Origin: Megaleporinus macrocephalus
Taxonomy: Eukaryota > Chordata > Actinopteri > Characiformes > Anostomidae
Length of the DNA stretch: 64,000 nt
Direction: 5' to 3'
Assembly (NCBI GenBank): GCA_021613375.1
Contig: CM038720.1
Location: 5,542,462 to 5,606,461, forward strand
The notes below the pieces were generated by a model that was not told where the DNA came from, did not search any database, and saw only the letters and a program-made list of their open reading frames with translations. Below, piece after piece: positions 32,914-44,713 of the stretch. The position numbers were made by a program, and so were the translations under genes. Within the stretch, counting starts at the first letter, position 1. Each line of letters starts with the position of its first letter.

Positions 32914-33733
32914 TACACTATATTACCAAACGTATTCACTCCCTCATCCAAATAATTTAATTCAGGTGTTCCTATCATTCCCCTGGCCATAGGTGTATAA
33001 AACTAAGCACCCAGACATGCAGACTGCTTCTACAAACTTTATGTGGCCTTCATGGAATGATTTTGCATGGCCAAGCAGCTTGATCACCAAGCGCAATGCA
33101 AAGCGTGAGATGCAGTTATGAAAAGCACACTGCCACTGGACTCTAGAGCAGTGGAGACGTGTTCTCTTGAGTAACAAGTCACACTTCTCCATCTGGCAAT
33201 CCGATGGACGAGTCTGGGTTTGCTGGTTGCCAGGAGAATGGTACTTGTCTGACTGCATTGTGCCGAGTGTAAAGTTTGGTGGAGGGGGGTTATCATATGG
33301 GGTTGTTTTTCAGGACCTGGCTCGGCCCCTTAGTTTCAGTAAAAGGAACTCTTAATGCTTCAGCAGACCAAGAGACTTTGGACAGTTTCATGCTCCTAAC
33401 TTTGTGAGAAGAGTTTGTGGATGGCCCTTCCTATTCCAACATGTTTGCACAGAACAAGGTCCATAAAGACATGGATGAGTTTGGTGTGGAAGAACTTGAA
33501 TGGCCTGCACAGTCCTGATCTCTACCCGATAGAATATTCTTAGAATGAAATTACCTCAAAAATTCCCATAAATGCACTACTAAACCATGTGGAAAACATT
33601 CCCAGAGGAAGCTGTCATGGCTGCAAAGGGTGGGCCGACATCATATTAAACTCTAGGAATTAGGAATAGGATGTCACCCAAGTTTAATTGTGTGTGAAGG
33701 CAGATGAGTGAATACTTTTGGCAATGTAGTGTA
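32914..33733 (+). mobile_element. Tc1-like transposon relic with TA flanks and terminal repeats
   Basis: The element runs 32916-33731 with TA on both sides. Its ends, CACTATATTACCAAACGTATTCACTC and the inverse of GAGTGAATACTTTTGGCAATGTAGTG, pair over about 26 bp with four mismatches. Inside are transposase remnants: W-T-L-E-Q-W near 33134, L-S-N-K-S-H-F-S near 33163, and S-V-K-F-G-G-G-G near 33267. Later frames are broken. At 816 bp it is about half the length of a full element, so it is an internally deleted, immobile copy. Confidence 0.85.
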
Positions 33734-35300
33734 TAATAGATGATAACATTACAGATGAAGTTGTTAGTATCAGTGGGGACACCCTTAAAACCATAAAGTT
33801 TACCAAAGCCCTTAAAGGCACTGGAAGCTAAAAATCGGGGTGCACTACTGTCTGCTATAAGCCTTTAAGAAACTAGGGTCACGTTTAGTTTCTTAGTTCT
33901 TAACTCAGTCGTTGATACAAACGTCTATTACCTTAATTCAAAAGATCCTCTTTCCTGTCCTAGTTCTCCCTTTGTACCCACTGCTCCATTACAGTACAAC
34001 TCCTTGTGGCTTCTGATGTCACAAACACATGCTCTAAATTGGCCTATCAAGGACTGGTGTGTAGTTCTGACTACACACACCTGTTTGTAATTAAGCTTTG
34101 TGAGCCAAAAAAGGGGTGGGGGGGCAAACTCAGACGGCTTAGGCTGGAGTTCCATGTGGCTTGGTGCTTGTGCGTGAACAGTGCCCCCCTAAAACTGGTT
34201 GGGGTTGTTTTTTTTTTTTTTTTTTACAATCGTGCTCCTGAGCCAAACTAATTTTCTCTTTTAACTCTTCCTGAGATGATGACTGTCCACCCATCTAGTT
34301 GCATGAAGTTGCATGGGCTCATGCGATAAACCAGCAATGGCAGCGGGTGGACTCTCAGCAGGAATGACGTGCGATGGACAAAGATAGCAGTGGGTGGGTC
34401 CAGCAGGTGTGGGTGGAACAGCACAGCTGCGGGGTAGCCCAGGGCCAAGCGTGGGCACTTTGCAGGAATGCCGTGGGATGAGCTGGGGCTGGAGCGCTGC
34501 GAGGAGAGCCTGGAGGAGCGAGAAGAGGGCTTTCTTGGAGACGAAGCGGGAGAACGGGATACCGGAATCCTGTGGTCCGATCCGAGATGGAAATGAGCAA
34601 TGGAAGTTAGCACAGCATGAGCGAGAGACCTTTCGGCATGTAGCAGCATGCCGAGAGCAGCGTAGCAAGGCCTTCAGGAGCGTGGCAGAGGCCTGACAGG
34701 AACGGGCCCTCAGCGGCGTGACAGATTGGTAACGGCCCAACAGAAGTGCAGCAGCAGGCCGACAGCAGCAGCTCGACAGCAGCGCAAACACAGAGGCAGC
34801 TGAGCCACAACAGCTGGCAGACAGCAGTTCAGCATCGGGCCGGCAGCAGCTCAGCAGCGGGGCGGCAGCGTTCTGTCGGCTGGCAGCATTCAGCAGACCC
34901 TGGACCAAGGATTGGAGAGGTCCGCCGCTTGGGAGAGAGAGGCCAGGGAGGAGTGCTTTGAGTCCGAATGCGGGGCCGGTGAGCGGCTGGATCTGGGTGA
35001 GCTTTAAGCGTCTGATGTCGGTGCAGCGGGGCTGTAACCGCAGAGTGAGGCCGTGAAGAAGGCTGAGAAAGCGGTGAGTAGAGAAGCGGGATTGGAGGAA
35101 GTTCATTATTTATTCCTGAATGACGATGTCCATGGTGAACTGCAAACAGCAGGTGGGTATGAGATGAAACGTTTGCGATGTTCGGCACAGGAATGGAGCG
35201 AGAATGAGGTTGTATATATGGTAGGTAGAGGTAATTAGGGCATGGTCCAGCTCCCAAAACTAAGTTACATGGTAACTTCACTTTGTTTCTTTCTGTTCTT
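33734..35300. other. Spacer including a GC-rich, CAGCAG-rich block
   Basis: 33734-34250 is spacer with a T run at 34208-34226. 34330-35110 is GC-rich, with many CAGCAG and GGCAGC words; the minus strand is open for over 280 codons but reads as low-complexity Ser/Leu/Ala/Cys. I see no motif or regular period. It may be the leader of an unidentified retroelement. No gene is supported. Confidence 0.4.
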
Positions 35301-35389
35301 TTGTGAAATATTGCTAACCTAGATAGTTGGATACTGTTCATTTTGTTCTTGTTGGCTTCCTGTGTCTCGATTTTTGGCTTTTCAGTCCC

Positions 35390-36720
35390 TCTTATGCTTT
35401 TACTTCTGGGACTTTGGCCCATTCCTCCATACAGATCTTCTCCAAATCTTTCAGGTTTCGGGGCTGTCGCTGGGCAACATTGAGTTTCAGCTCCCTCCTT
35501 AGATTTTCTATAGGGTTCAGGTCTGGAGACTGGCTAGGCCACTTCAGGACCCTAAAATGCTTCTTACGAAGCCACTCTTTAGTTGCCCTGGCTGTGGTTT
35601 TTGGGTAATTGTCATACACCCATCTTCAATGCTCTTACTGAGAGAAGGAGGTTTTTGTCCAAAATCACGCGATACATGACATCCATCCTCCTTTCAATGC
35701 GGTGCAGTCATTCAGTCCGCTTTGCAGAAAAGCACCCCCAAAGTATGATGTTTCCACCCCCATGCTTCACGGTTGGGCGGTGTTCTTGAGGTTGTACTCA
35801 TCCTTCTTCTTCCACTATGTTGTAAGTTCGTTTTTGCCGAATAAGTAGGTAGACCAGTTCAGAGTTTAAGCTTTATATTCAAAGGGCTTGCAGTACTGCC
35901 GTTTCTCTGAGTTCTCACACCCTGGTCTGCCCTGGTCTCAAAGATGACTGTGCTTGCATGTCTTTTATGGCCCGCCTTCCTATGCCTTCGGGCCATTTTG
36001 GGCTCCACCTGGCCACGTCGTAAACTTCTGGGTGGAGTGGTTCTCGAGCCTAGGGGGTCTAAAGATAACATTGTAGGGTATTGTTCTCGAGCCTAGGGTT
36101 GCCTGTCATAAATGCGGGGGTCACAAAGCCCTGATCTTCCCCTGAGCTGCAGCACTCAGCAGGCCCATATGTAAGATTTATATAAATTCCCAACAACGGC
36201 GAGTGGAGTTGACCACAGTTGACCTTCTCCCATGCCTCCTCTGGATCATCCAGATGGTCATTGGCAAACTTCAAATGGGCCTGGACATGTGCTGGCATGA
36301 GCAGGGGGACCTTGCGTGCCCTGTAGGATTTCAATTCATGATGGCGTAGTGTGTTACGGTGATCTTTGAAACTGTGGTCTCAGCTCTCTTCAGGCCATTG
36401 CCCAGGTCCTCCCATGTAGTTCTGGGCTGATACCTAACCTTTCTCTGAATCTTCCTTACCCCACGAGGTGAGATCTTGCATGGAGCTCCAGACTGAGGAA
36501 GATTGACAGTTATCTTGTGTTTCTTCCATTTTCTAATAATTGCACCAACAGTGCTTGCTTATTGTCCTGTAGCCGATCCCAGCCTTGTGCAGGTCTACGA
36601 TTTTGTCCCTGCTGTCCTTAGACAGCTCTTTGGTCTTGGCCATGGTGGAGAGGTTGGAGTGTGATTGAGTGTGTGGACAGGTGTCTTTTATACAGGTATT
36701 AAGTTCAAACATGTGCAATT
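35390..36720 (-). mobile_element. Tc1-like transposon relic, minus strand, split by an LTR
   Basis: Reading the minus strand: an N-terminal [10 protein letters not shown] near 36640; a middle part with H-L-K-F-A-N-D-H-L-D-D-P near 36260; then, beyond the inserted segment 35818-36195, K-H-G-G-G-N-I-I-L-W-G-C-F near 35740; then Y-P-K-T-T-A-R-A-T and S-P-D-L-N-P-I-E-N at 35510-35600. The D-E-T-K-I block is missing at the break and both termini are lost. It belongs to a different Tc1 lineage from the copies at 31.2 and 32.9 kb. Confidence 0.85.
35818..36195 (-). mobile_element. Probable solo LTR nested inside a Tc1 relic
   Basis: The 378-bp block interrupts the Tc1 transposase frame and has termini TGTTGTAAG and CCCAACA, giving TG...CA ends with an inverted TGTTG/CAACA. 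On the minus strand it contains a TATA-like CATAAAAGAC and, about 110 bp later, GAATATAAAG, consistent with U3-R-U5 order. The flanking pentamers (CACTA and ACGGC) do not match, so the target duplication is decayed or the borders are slightly different. No internal region is present. Confidence 0.5.
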
Positions 36721-37190
36721 AATACAGGTAATGAGTGAAATAGGATCCCTGTCTGGCGCCACGATAGCTCTGATAGTATAGTTGGTGGTCATCATGGTCA
36801 CCCTTGTGCCTTGGCCATCCCGGACTCCTTGGCAGGGTTTTTATTACAACTCTTGGAATTTGCTTCTCACCTAATGAACTGGTCAATAAAGAACTGGTTT
36901 GATTGACTGATTTCTCTGGTTTTGCCTCTCGGCATCTCCATGTAGATGAGTATCGGCTCTTATGGTTTTGACCTGCCCTGGTTTATTGAGTACTCTTTCG
37001 GATTGGCCAATTCTTAATACGTCTCACTTATTTATTGGCAGAAGATAAATGGGAAGCATTTTTGTATCCATTAATTTCTAGTGGTACAGTGTTGGTGTAC
37101 TTCCATCAAAAAGAGTTACTAAGGCTACATGTCATCTTACTCTATGCCACAACCACACTGGTGTCAGAAGTAGAGGCCCCGCTTATTTGG
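36721..37190. other. Intergenic, unrecognised
   Basis: Spacer with two TGGTTTGATTGACTGA-like words and an AATAAAG near 36890. It might be the tail of a further retroelement, but nothing is diagnostic. Confidence 0.3.
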
Positions 37191-38515
37191 AACTCAAAAA
37201 AAAATGATAAAGAAGAGGATCGATCCAAGACAAGGACTGCAAAAGAGAAGGCAGCATGTCAAGATGGTGGGTAAGACTATGAAAGGGATAGCAGCCAGCA
37301 ATATTTATGGCCAAGAGTTGGGAGTCCAGCAGACATCTGCCAAACACTTGCTGACATTTCAATGAAGGTAGGCTTAAAGACCCTCACTCTCCTTTACTGA
37401 CTGTTCCTTTATCATTGACTCTCCCTCATTACTCCTCACTGACTGCTGTTGAAGGGTTTAAGCTTGATCGCCAATCTCCTGAGGGTTTTAAGAGTGTTAG
37501 CTTAGTCACTGGTCTCTTACTGAATAGTGCTATAGCTCACTAGGTTGCTCTGATTTAACGAGTGGGTGGCCGTGTTCATTTATTGATTCGTTGGGGTTAT
37601 GCTGACAGCAGGCTGGCCAATTTTAGGACCGCCTTTTTACCATGACAGTGGAGCAGTAATGGAGAAATACAGCGAACAATTATAAGACTTTGTGAAGGTA
37701 TTTATAATACCTACTTTCTATATGTATACTGGGGAATAAGATTAACATGGCTTTCCAGGGTTGCTTCTCTTTTTCTCAGTTTGAATTCATGATGTGACAT
37801 CATTCTCACTTTCTATGCAGGACTTGTAAAATGGCATTACATTTTGTTGAACTCTTTCTTTTTGCTTAAGCTTTTAACCTATTGTGTGGTGATTAACATT
37901 GATTAAAAATACAAATTTGCCTTGGAAAAATGTTCTTTCATATGAATGAAAACTATACATTCTGACAGATTTCATTTTATAATTCCTAATATATAATTTA
38001 TTATCTAGTTAACTTATGTTGTATTTATTAATTAATTTTTTTATGATGTAATGTTTGTGGTGTATGTTTGCCCTCTCCTATAAAATTGCTATTTATTTTT
38101 TACTTTGGACAGCAATGATATACATATTTTCCAGTTTATCAGTGGTAACACAGTGCAGAGGGTGCAGCTAAGCCACACATGCACGCACACAACACACCAG
38201 CTACACCTACCCATGACAATAACTGTATCAGTATGTTAGGGTTAGGGTTATGACTTTTCTAATGGAAATCTATCTAAATATCTTATGACTGGGAATCTGT
38301 TGTCATGTCTGGTAGGCCTGCATTGCCAGTGGCAATTTGCATTACAGGTACATCATCTTTGCTGCAGCTGCTGTTTGGAATTCAGTACATAGCTTTTAGT
38401 ATTCTCAGACTGAAGGACAAGGTGTTTATTAAAAAAATACATTTATACACTATTGTGTAGCATAGTATAAACTACAAATGATAGGTGTACATTGTCTTAG
38501 TTTTGTCAGATAAAG
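37191..38515. other. 3' flank of TAAR-E; start of the tandem unit
   Basis: 37190-37380 (GAGGATCGATCCAAGACAAGGACTGCAAAAGAG) is repeated at 51390-51600. 37440-37520 recurs at 43040-43110 and 51700-51765. 37655-38515 recurs at 43740-44713 and 51955-52899. The segment therefore marks the left part of the duplicated TAAR unit. A polyadenylation signal for TAAR-E, AATAAA on the minus strand, is at plus 38425-38430, about 90 bp after the stop. Confidence 0.65.
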
Positions 38516-39538
38516 TTAAACACGATCTGGAAACAAATTAAACCTTGACGATGAGGATTTAAATATTCTACAAGATATGAGAAGCTTAATCGATTCTCTG
38601 AACCATGGATAGAAAATAGCATATATCAGTGGATTCACAGAGGAGTTAATGGTTATTAGCCAGCTAAACACAGACCACAATGTTGACTTAGACGTGACAC
38701 TTTTAACTGCCAGAGAACTCACATGAAACGGTATCCAGCAAGCAAGATAAACAAAAATGACGATCCCCAGCGTTCTTGCTGCTTTGGTTTCAGAAGAACT
38801 TTGAACTTTGGCTCCATGTTTGTGTGAGGCAGAGTTCTTTACAGCTCTAACAGCTTTAGCTTGACGCCTCGCCACATAAAAAATGATTGAATACAGGATC
38901 AGTATAACAGAGCAAGGGGCTACAAAGGATACTACAAGGTTAATAATCACCCAGGAAAATTTTACAACAAACACAGCACACTGTCCATGGCACCTGGAGG
39001 AGCTCTGAGATGGAAGAAGATTGTCATTGAAGTAAAAATACATCATCTCATATAAAAGACAAAAAGACCAGCTTAGAATTATGAACACAGACATTTTACA
39101 CACTGTGACTCTCGAGGAGTACAGCAGAGGATCACTGACCGCCATGTACCGATCAATTGCAATCAGAGTCAGGTTATAGAGAGACGCTGAAATTAAAAGG
39201 CCATTGATTACTGAAACAATACAGCATCCCATTTTTCCCAAATACCAACAAGAGTCAATCAGTCGCATTATTTTCACAGGCATAACCATCAGACCCACGA
39301 AAAGATCTGCTACTGCCAGAGAGAGGATGAGCAGGTTAGTTGGAGTGTGGAGCTGCTTGAAGTGAGAGATGGAGATGATCACCAGCAGGTTCAGAAATAC
39401 AGTGCATACAGATACACATGACAGAAAAATATACAGAAATATATTCATGGGTCCTGCTCGTATTTCCTTCCTGCAAGATAAGTTGTTGTCAGGGAAGCAG
39501 TATTGAATGGTGATGTTTTGCTGATGCAAAGCGTCCAT
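38516..39538 (-). CDS. TAAR-E: trace amine-associated receptor lacking both acidic amine anchors
   Basis: An intact 340-residue single-exon receptor. The start at 39538 gives M-D-A-L-H-Q-Q-N-I-T and lies about 80 bp from the TATA box. Sequons are at N8 and N19. Membrane segments lie at roughly 33-57, 67-90, 104-126, 146-169, 194-220, 258-280 and 290-312. Asp2.50 is D78, Cys3.25 is C105, D-R-Y is 129-131, C-W-I-P-F is 267-271, and the TM7 signature starts at N298. Position 3.32 is Asn112 and 5.42 is Asn200, so neither site holds an acid. Relative to C and H, ECL2 reads H-G-Q-C-A-V-F-V-V-K, with Glu changed to Gln and one extra residue. Residues 4 to about 200 are identical to TAAR-F, while the last third differs more. 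Confidence 0.93.
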   Translation of the reverse strand: MDALHQQNITIQYCFPDNNLSCRKEIRAGPMNIFLYIFLSCVSVCTVFLNLLVIISISHFKQLHTPTNLLILSLAVADLFVGLMVMPVKIMRLIDSCWYLGKMGCCIVSVINGLLISASLYNLTLIAIDRYMAVSDPLLYSSRVTVCKMSVFIILSWSFCLLYEMMYFYFNDNLLPSQSSSRCHGQCAVFVVKFSWVIINLVVSFVAPCSVILILYSIIFYVARRQAKAVRAVKNSASHKHGAKVQSSSETKAARTLGIVIFVYLACWIPFHVSSLAVKSVTSKSTLWSVFSWLITINSSVNPLIYAIFYPWFRESIKLLISCRIFKSSSSRFNLFPDRV

Positions 39539-39619
39539 CTGGGAGAGATGTAGCTCAGTTGATGATGGCTAACGAGACAATCGTTTCTAGGCAGTGAATG
39601 TTTCCATTTATGATGTGCC

Positions 39620-39660
39620 TTTTTATAGGGAGTTATAAACCCGCCCTCTTACATGAATGG
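39620..39660 (-). promoter_or_regulatory. Core promoter of TAAR-E
   Basis: Minus-strand order: CCATTCATGTAAGAGGGCGG (plus 39641-39660), then TATAAAAA (plus 39620-39627). The first motif is a shortened variant of the one in the A to D genes and is shared with F and G. Confidence 0.65.
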
Positions 39661-39989
39661 GTAGTTTTTCCTAAGCAGCCATCACTCAAGCTGCATTCTA
39701 CAATAGTATGTTTCACTTGTAATCCATTACAGCTAAAGAAAATGGTTTTAATAAGATCAAAGGTACATTGTAAAAACATGGTGATCACTTTCAGGACTGC
39801 ATTATCACTCTTACCAAATTCAACCTTATGAATAAAAAATTGCAGCTTCAACAAGTTACAAATAAGTTTAGCATTTATTAACAGGTGCATAAATATTACA
39901 AACAAAGTATAAGTTGCTCAGTTAAATTATAATACATTTTAGACTTCAATCCTTAGGTTTAAAATTTTGTGGAATAACCCTTGTTTGCA

Positions 39990-40425
39990 GGCTATTAATC
40001 GATTTGTGTAAGACCTGATCAAGACCTGGTATTCTTTGGGGTCATATGAAGTGGCATACGCTCTTGCCAAACGCCGCGGGTGTGGTTGGCACAAAAGACT
40101 TTGATCTTGGTCTCATCACACCAGAGAACCTTGAACCAGTCTGCCTCAGAGTCCTCCAAGTGATCATGAGCAAGCTTTAGACAGGCCTTTACATGACCCT
40201 TTAAAGTAAAGGTACCTTACGGGCTCGCCTGGTGTGTAGACCATTACAGTGGAGTTTGTTACTTATGGTATTTATTGAAACCAATGTCCCCCACCGCCAT
40301 GACATCTTCCCTGAGCTCCCTCCTTGCTCTCCTTGAGTCAGCCTTGACTGTTCGGACAAGCCTGGCCTTAGCACAAAAGGAAAGTTTGAAAGGCTGCAAA
40401 CACTGGCGTCATAAACAACGCCAGT
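39990..40425 (-). mobile_element. Tc1-like transposon relic in the 5' flank of TAAR-E
   Basis: The minus strand encodes transposase pieces: A-C-L-K-L-A-H-D-H-L-E-D-S-E near 40170, D-E-T-K-I near 40105, and part of the N-terminal domain near 40300. Frames change, and the C-terminal half is missing. The same relic lies at the same distance upstream of TAAR-F (46170-46770), and a related one upstream of TAAR-H, so it predates those duplications. The E copy has lost about 1 kb just beyond this point relative to F. Confidence 0.75.
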
Positions 40426-40768
40426 GCCGGTACAGACAGGTTAGCAACCTGTGTCATAAACTCTGTGGACTTTGCAAACACACACACAGCATTTACCAAA
40501 AATAGTAGGCCTGGGCAATTTAATCAGATATCTGTGATGACCGACACATGACCGATGGCGATATTTGACCTGCAGTAATTGCACATGCTGTGTGGGGCAA
40601 AGTACAGCAATGCCCACTGCTTCAGAATTTTATAAAACGTCCTGACAACCTATGTGGGCCAGTTGTCACATCAATACCACAGCACGCAATTCTTTTCAGA
40701 AACACTGCACTCCAGGAAAAAGCTCACAGCAGATAAGCAGCGTCCTCTGGCACTTTTACGTCTCAGTA
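40426..40768. other. Spacer between Tc1 and Gypsy relics
   Basis: 40370-40515 matches 47635-47740. 40516-40768 is unique to this copy and has no coding content; it resembles a piece of an unidentified dispersed repeat. Confidence 0.4.
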
Positions 40769-42985
40769 GGTGAAAGAGAACCCAGAAGCGTGACAGAGTC
40801 TGAGACATCCTAGAAACAACAACGAGCAACCAGCCCCACAACCACCATGAAGTCAACTCATTCTGGGATGACCTCGTTGACGACTGACTGATCTTGGGTG
40901 CCACTGCAACGAATGGTGCCAACCAGCCATGGTGCACCACCACAACATGTTGACCCGTTTTAATCTGGTACGCCACATCACTTGCAACTGCATTTCCCTT
41001 TGCATCACTTGGGGTTAAAAAGCCAAACCGCTGTCTCCGGAGTGACCCCACCCCTCACCCCAGCATGCACATGGGTGCCCATAGTGCGGTTGAAATACTC
41101 CATAAATCCATCACTCTGTGGATGCAGTGGTGTTGTCCATGTCTTTGGAGCTCTTTCGGGGCTCCAAACCGACTGAAAAAATGTTCCACTAGGCAGCTCG
41201 CCATTGTAACAGTGCTTTGATCAGGCACAGCATAGACCTCGGCCCATTTTGTGAAATAGTCCATGGCCACCAAGATGTACTTGTTTCCTCATTCTGTCTC
41301 CGGGAATGGACCTAGCACATCCACGTCTGCAGTGGGACGTAGGAACACTCTGCAGGCCCCTTGTGTCCTACATTAACCTGTACATGCACCATCAAAAGTG
41401 TTTCCCCAAGCAAAGCTTGTGGAACTAGCAATTGCAGCACCATCACTCTTGGCACAGGGCTTTCCCAGCGGCAATACAGCAACCCCTCCTGTTGTATCAT
41501 GCTTTAACATTGTGGGTAAAGGGCTCGAATGCTGTCACCACCGACCACTCTGGCTTGCACCTCCCTCTCAGCCACTGTCTCGCCTGTTTCAGTTCTGCGT
41601 CCTCTGTCGGGCTGTGCAGAGCTCATCTGGACCCCACAGTGTGGCTGGGACCTGTTGCATGATGGTACAGCAGGCCTGTCGTTCGTGTCTGTCTTCTAGC
41701 CGCTCGTAATACCTGCATGCCTGCTCTTCATCAAGTCCATTACAAATTTTTCTCCAGAATTCCTGCACTGTCTTTTGTGTGGCTTTGGAGGGTTCTTTTG
41801 AAGCTGGCCCCTGGTTCCCTGGGTTTGCTCTAACTCACTCGCTGCTGGGTGTTCAGCTCAGCTCCCAGTGGGTCCTCCCCCACCTGCCGGCACTGCGTTT
41901 TCAGCTCCTCCAAGTGAGGGAAACTTCCCACCAGTTGCCATGCGTTGATTCCAGCTGGCATCTGCACAGTCAGCCTGTACTGCACGCTTCAGTTGTTAAT
42001 TTTCGGTTTCCATCAGCTGTAGGTGCTTCCTGCATGCCTCCAGCATGGTCTTCACACAGATCCGAGATATAACTGCCTCACATAGATCCTGCCCGAGTAT
42101 ATAGGCGTCCTCAGTCAGAAGTGATGATGTAGCACTTGACGCCCCAGCTTTACTGGCAGTCTCTGTTTAAATCTGATTATCATAACTTCGCCTGTGACAG
42201 ATCTCAATTCAATAGATTCTGTCTTATCCCAGCCTCGCTGTAGCACCACAAATCTAATAATGGAAACTAATGCTGCAGGCTTGATACCAACCACATCACA
42301 CTGCAGCCAAAGTCTATGGTGTTTTCCCAGTCAGCCAGGGGCCAGGCCATCCTTCACTGGTTGGCCCATTCGTTGTTTCCCTGCTGGCTCTACCTCTTTG
42401 CAGTGACAAGCATGATGGCCAGCACATGATCTGTCAGTCTGGTGTAACTTGGTGCTCGAAAGCTTCTTCTTCCTCCACCTCACTTGCACCACATGGTGAA
42501 GCAATGTTTTGAGTGACTCCAACTTGCTGTGCCATGTACATGGGCGGCGCCGTGGCTCACAGGGCTCCTGGTGCTCTCATGACCCATAAGCCTCTCTGCA
42601 GATTTGACAGGCATGATACTCGGTACCCAACTCCATGAGAGTACCTCGCAGCTGAGCCCCCTCCTCTTCCAGGGCTTGCTTCACTTCATCCAGGGCTCGC
42701 TGAAGTTTCTTGACTGGAGAAAACTCTATGCCACTTCTGACACCAATGTGGCGAAGCGAAGAAGCCAGAGGCTTCTGCTCATTTTAGCAATTTATTGAAC
42801 TCAATCACCAAGATACAAGTGCTTTCAAACAGAACAACAGGACTGCAGGCGTGTCCCACACGACAAAAGCCTGCCAACACCACAGGCTTACCCAGGTAAA
42901 ACAGTGACGGTTACTAGACTGCAACATGGGAGGATTCTGGGAACATGAATGCTCCGCCCCCTAAGTTACCAGCGGCAGTTACTCT
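40769..42985 (-). mobile_element. Ty3/Gypsy relic with integrase remnants (copy in TAAR-E unit)
   Basis: On the minus strand, pieces of pol run from high to low coordinates: a decayed N-terminal part; integrase core remnants with A-M-D-Y-F-T-K-W-A-E-V-Y at about 41230-41270 and H-F-F-S-R-F-G-A-P-K near 41160-41185; then a C-terminal segment ending near 40770. The zinc-binding part of the integrase is deleted here but present in the sister copy at 48380-49850, and about 620 bp at 41990-42690 is present only here. Multiple stops make it inactive. Confidence 0.75.
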
Positions 42986-43102
42986 TCTTCCTTCACTGAC
43001 TAGCCCCCCATCAGTAAAATGTGCTCTGCATAAAGATAAAGGGTTTGAGCTTGATTGCTGATCTTCTCAGGGTTTTAAATGTTTTAGCTTAGTCACTGGT
43101 CT

Positions 43103-43539
43103 TTTCCGGCGCGAAGGACAGACTGGACGCTCGCGGAATTTCATAAAAACCAGGAATCGGTTTATTATACAAAAGGGCAAATCCAAAGGGAAGGTCAAAA
43201 ACAGGCAGAGTCCAAAAACCAGGCAGAGAACAGACAAAGGGATAATCCAAACTCGGTAGTCGAAAATACAAAACAGGTCAAAACACGGAAACAGGCAAAA
43301 CAGGATATGAACGCTCAGTGATGCTCTAGATAACAATTGCAAAACCTCGCAACTAGCACAGGCATAGTTGCAGGCACATGTGTGTCTATAAATACCCGTG
43401 CTAGATTGGGTTCAGGTGTTCTCAATACTCTTGGGACGATGACCGATAGGTTGGAGGAGGACACGTGACTGTGATGTCCTCCAGTGGAGGGCTCTGGGAA
43501 ATGGAGTCTCCTGGTGAATCCGGTTCAGGCAACGTGACA
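43103..43539 (-). mobile_element. Solo LTR with 5-bp target duplication GGTCT
   Basis: The 437-bp segment is flanked by GGTCT at 43098-43102 and 43540-43544. On the minus strand it begins TGTCACGTTG, contains a TATTTATAGAC promoter-like box near plus 43390 and AATAAACC near plus 43160, and ends CGCGCCGGAAA. The duplicated unit at 51700-51800 has the uninterrupted site with a single GGTCT at 51761-51765. The 3' end lacks the usual CA, which could be a family trait or mutation. Confidence 0.85.
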
Positions 43540-43544
43540 GGTCT

Positions 43545-44713
43545 CCAGTGAAGTTACTGAAGCTGTCCTAAAGATGTCATGTTGTAGGTGGCACCACTAA
43601 ATGAGTCTGTGACTATACAACTTTTCTGTTTTTTGTGTCATTGGCTTTAAGAAGGCAAAGCCATTATCCACCAGGAAATGCACACACATGGAATGCTGGC
43701 ATTACGTTTGACCAATTTCAGGATTTTACATTGAGAGTAGGGCAATCATTGGGAAATACAGCCAACTTTTATTAGACTTTGGGAAGGTATTCATAGGACT
43801 TACTTTGTGTATGTATACTGGGGCCAAGAGGAAGAAGATTAATCTGATTTGAAAGAAAAATGTAGCTTCCCAGGGTGGCTTCTTTTTTTTCTCGTTTTGT
43901 GTTTTTAAAGAAACCAAGAATTCATGACATGCTGGACATTTGTCACTCTCACTTATTATACAGTACAGTAGCTTCTAAAATGCTATAATATTTTGTTGAA
44001 CTCTCTATTTTTGTTTTTGTTTTAGCTTTTAAACCATTACGTGCTGAGTAATATTTATTAAATATAGAACTATGAATTGTGACAGATTTCATTTTATGAA
44101 CCCAAATGTATGATTTATAATATAGTACCTTGTATATGATTTACCATATCAATGATATTTATTATAAATGTTATGATGTAGTGATTGGAGTATATGAGAG
44201 ACACCAAGAATTCATTATATGCTGTACATTTGCCCTGTCCTGTTAAATTGCTGTTTATTTTTTTACTTTGGACAGCGATGATATATGTATTTTCCAGTTT
44301 ATCAGTGGTAACACAGTGTAGAGGGTGCAGCTAAGCCATACATGAATACACACAACACACCACCTACCCATGACAATAACTGTATCACTGTGTTGATGAT
44401 TTGTCTTGACATGACCTTTCTAGTGGAAACATATCTAAATATCTTATGTCATGGGGAAACATTTGTTATCTCTGGTGGGCCCACAGGGTCAATGACAGTT
44501 TGCATTACAGGTACATCAGTTATTGGTATGTCAACAAATGGTGCCCTGTCTCTTAACTACAGCTGCTATTTGACATTCAGCACAAAACTTACAGTATTTT
44601 CTTACACTGAAGTACAAGGTATTTATTTAAAAAAATACATTTCTACACTATTGTGTAGTATAGTATAAACTACAAATGATAGGTGTACATTGTCTTAGCT
44701 TTGTCAGATAAAG
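43545..44713. other. 3' flank of TAAR-F
   Basis: This region aligns almost base for base with 51766-52899 downstream of TAAR-G and more loosely with 37650-38515. It does not code. AATAAA on the minus strand at plus 44622-44627 is a likely polyadenylation signal for TAAR-F. Confidence 0.65.

Noticed and set aside
34261..35106. 281-codon minus-strand open frame
   Set aside because: It is low-complexity Leu/Ser/Ala/Cys with no motifs, in a GC-rich CAGCAG tract that is open in several frames.
38233..38251. Telomere-like GTTAGGGTTAGGGTTA
   Set aside because: Only about two and a half units inside the TAAR-E 3' flank; paralogous flanks lack it, so it is a chance short repeat.
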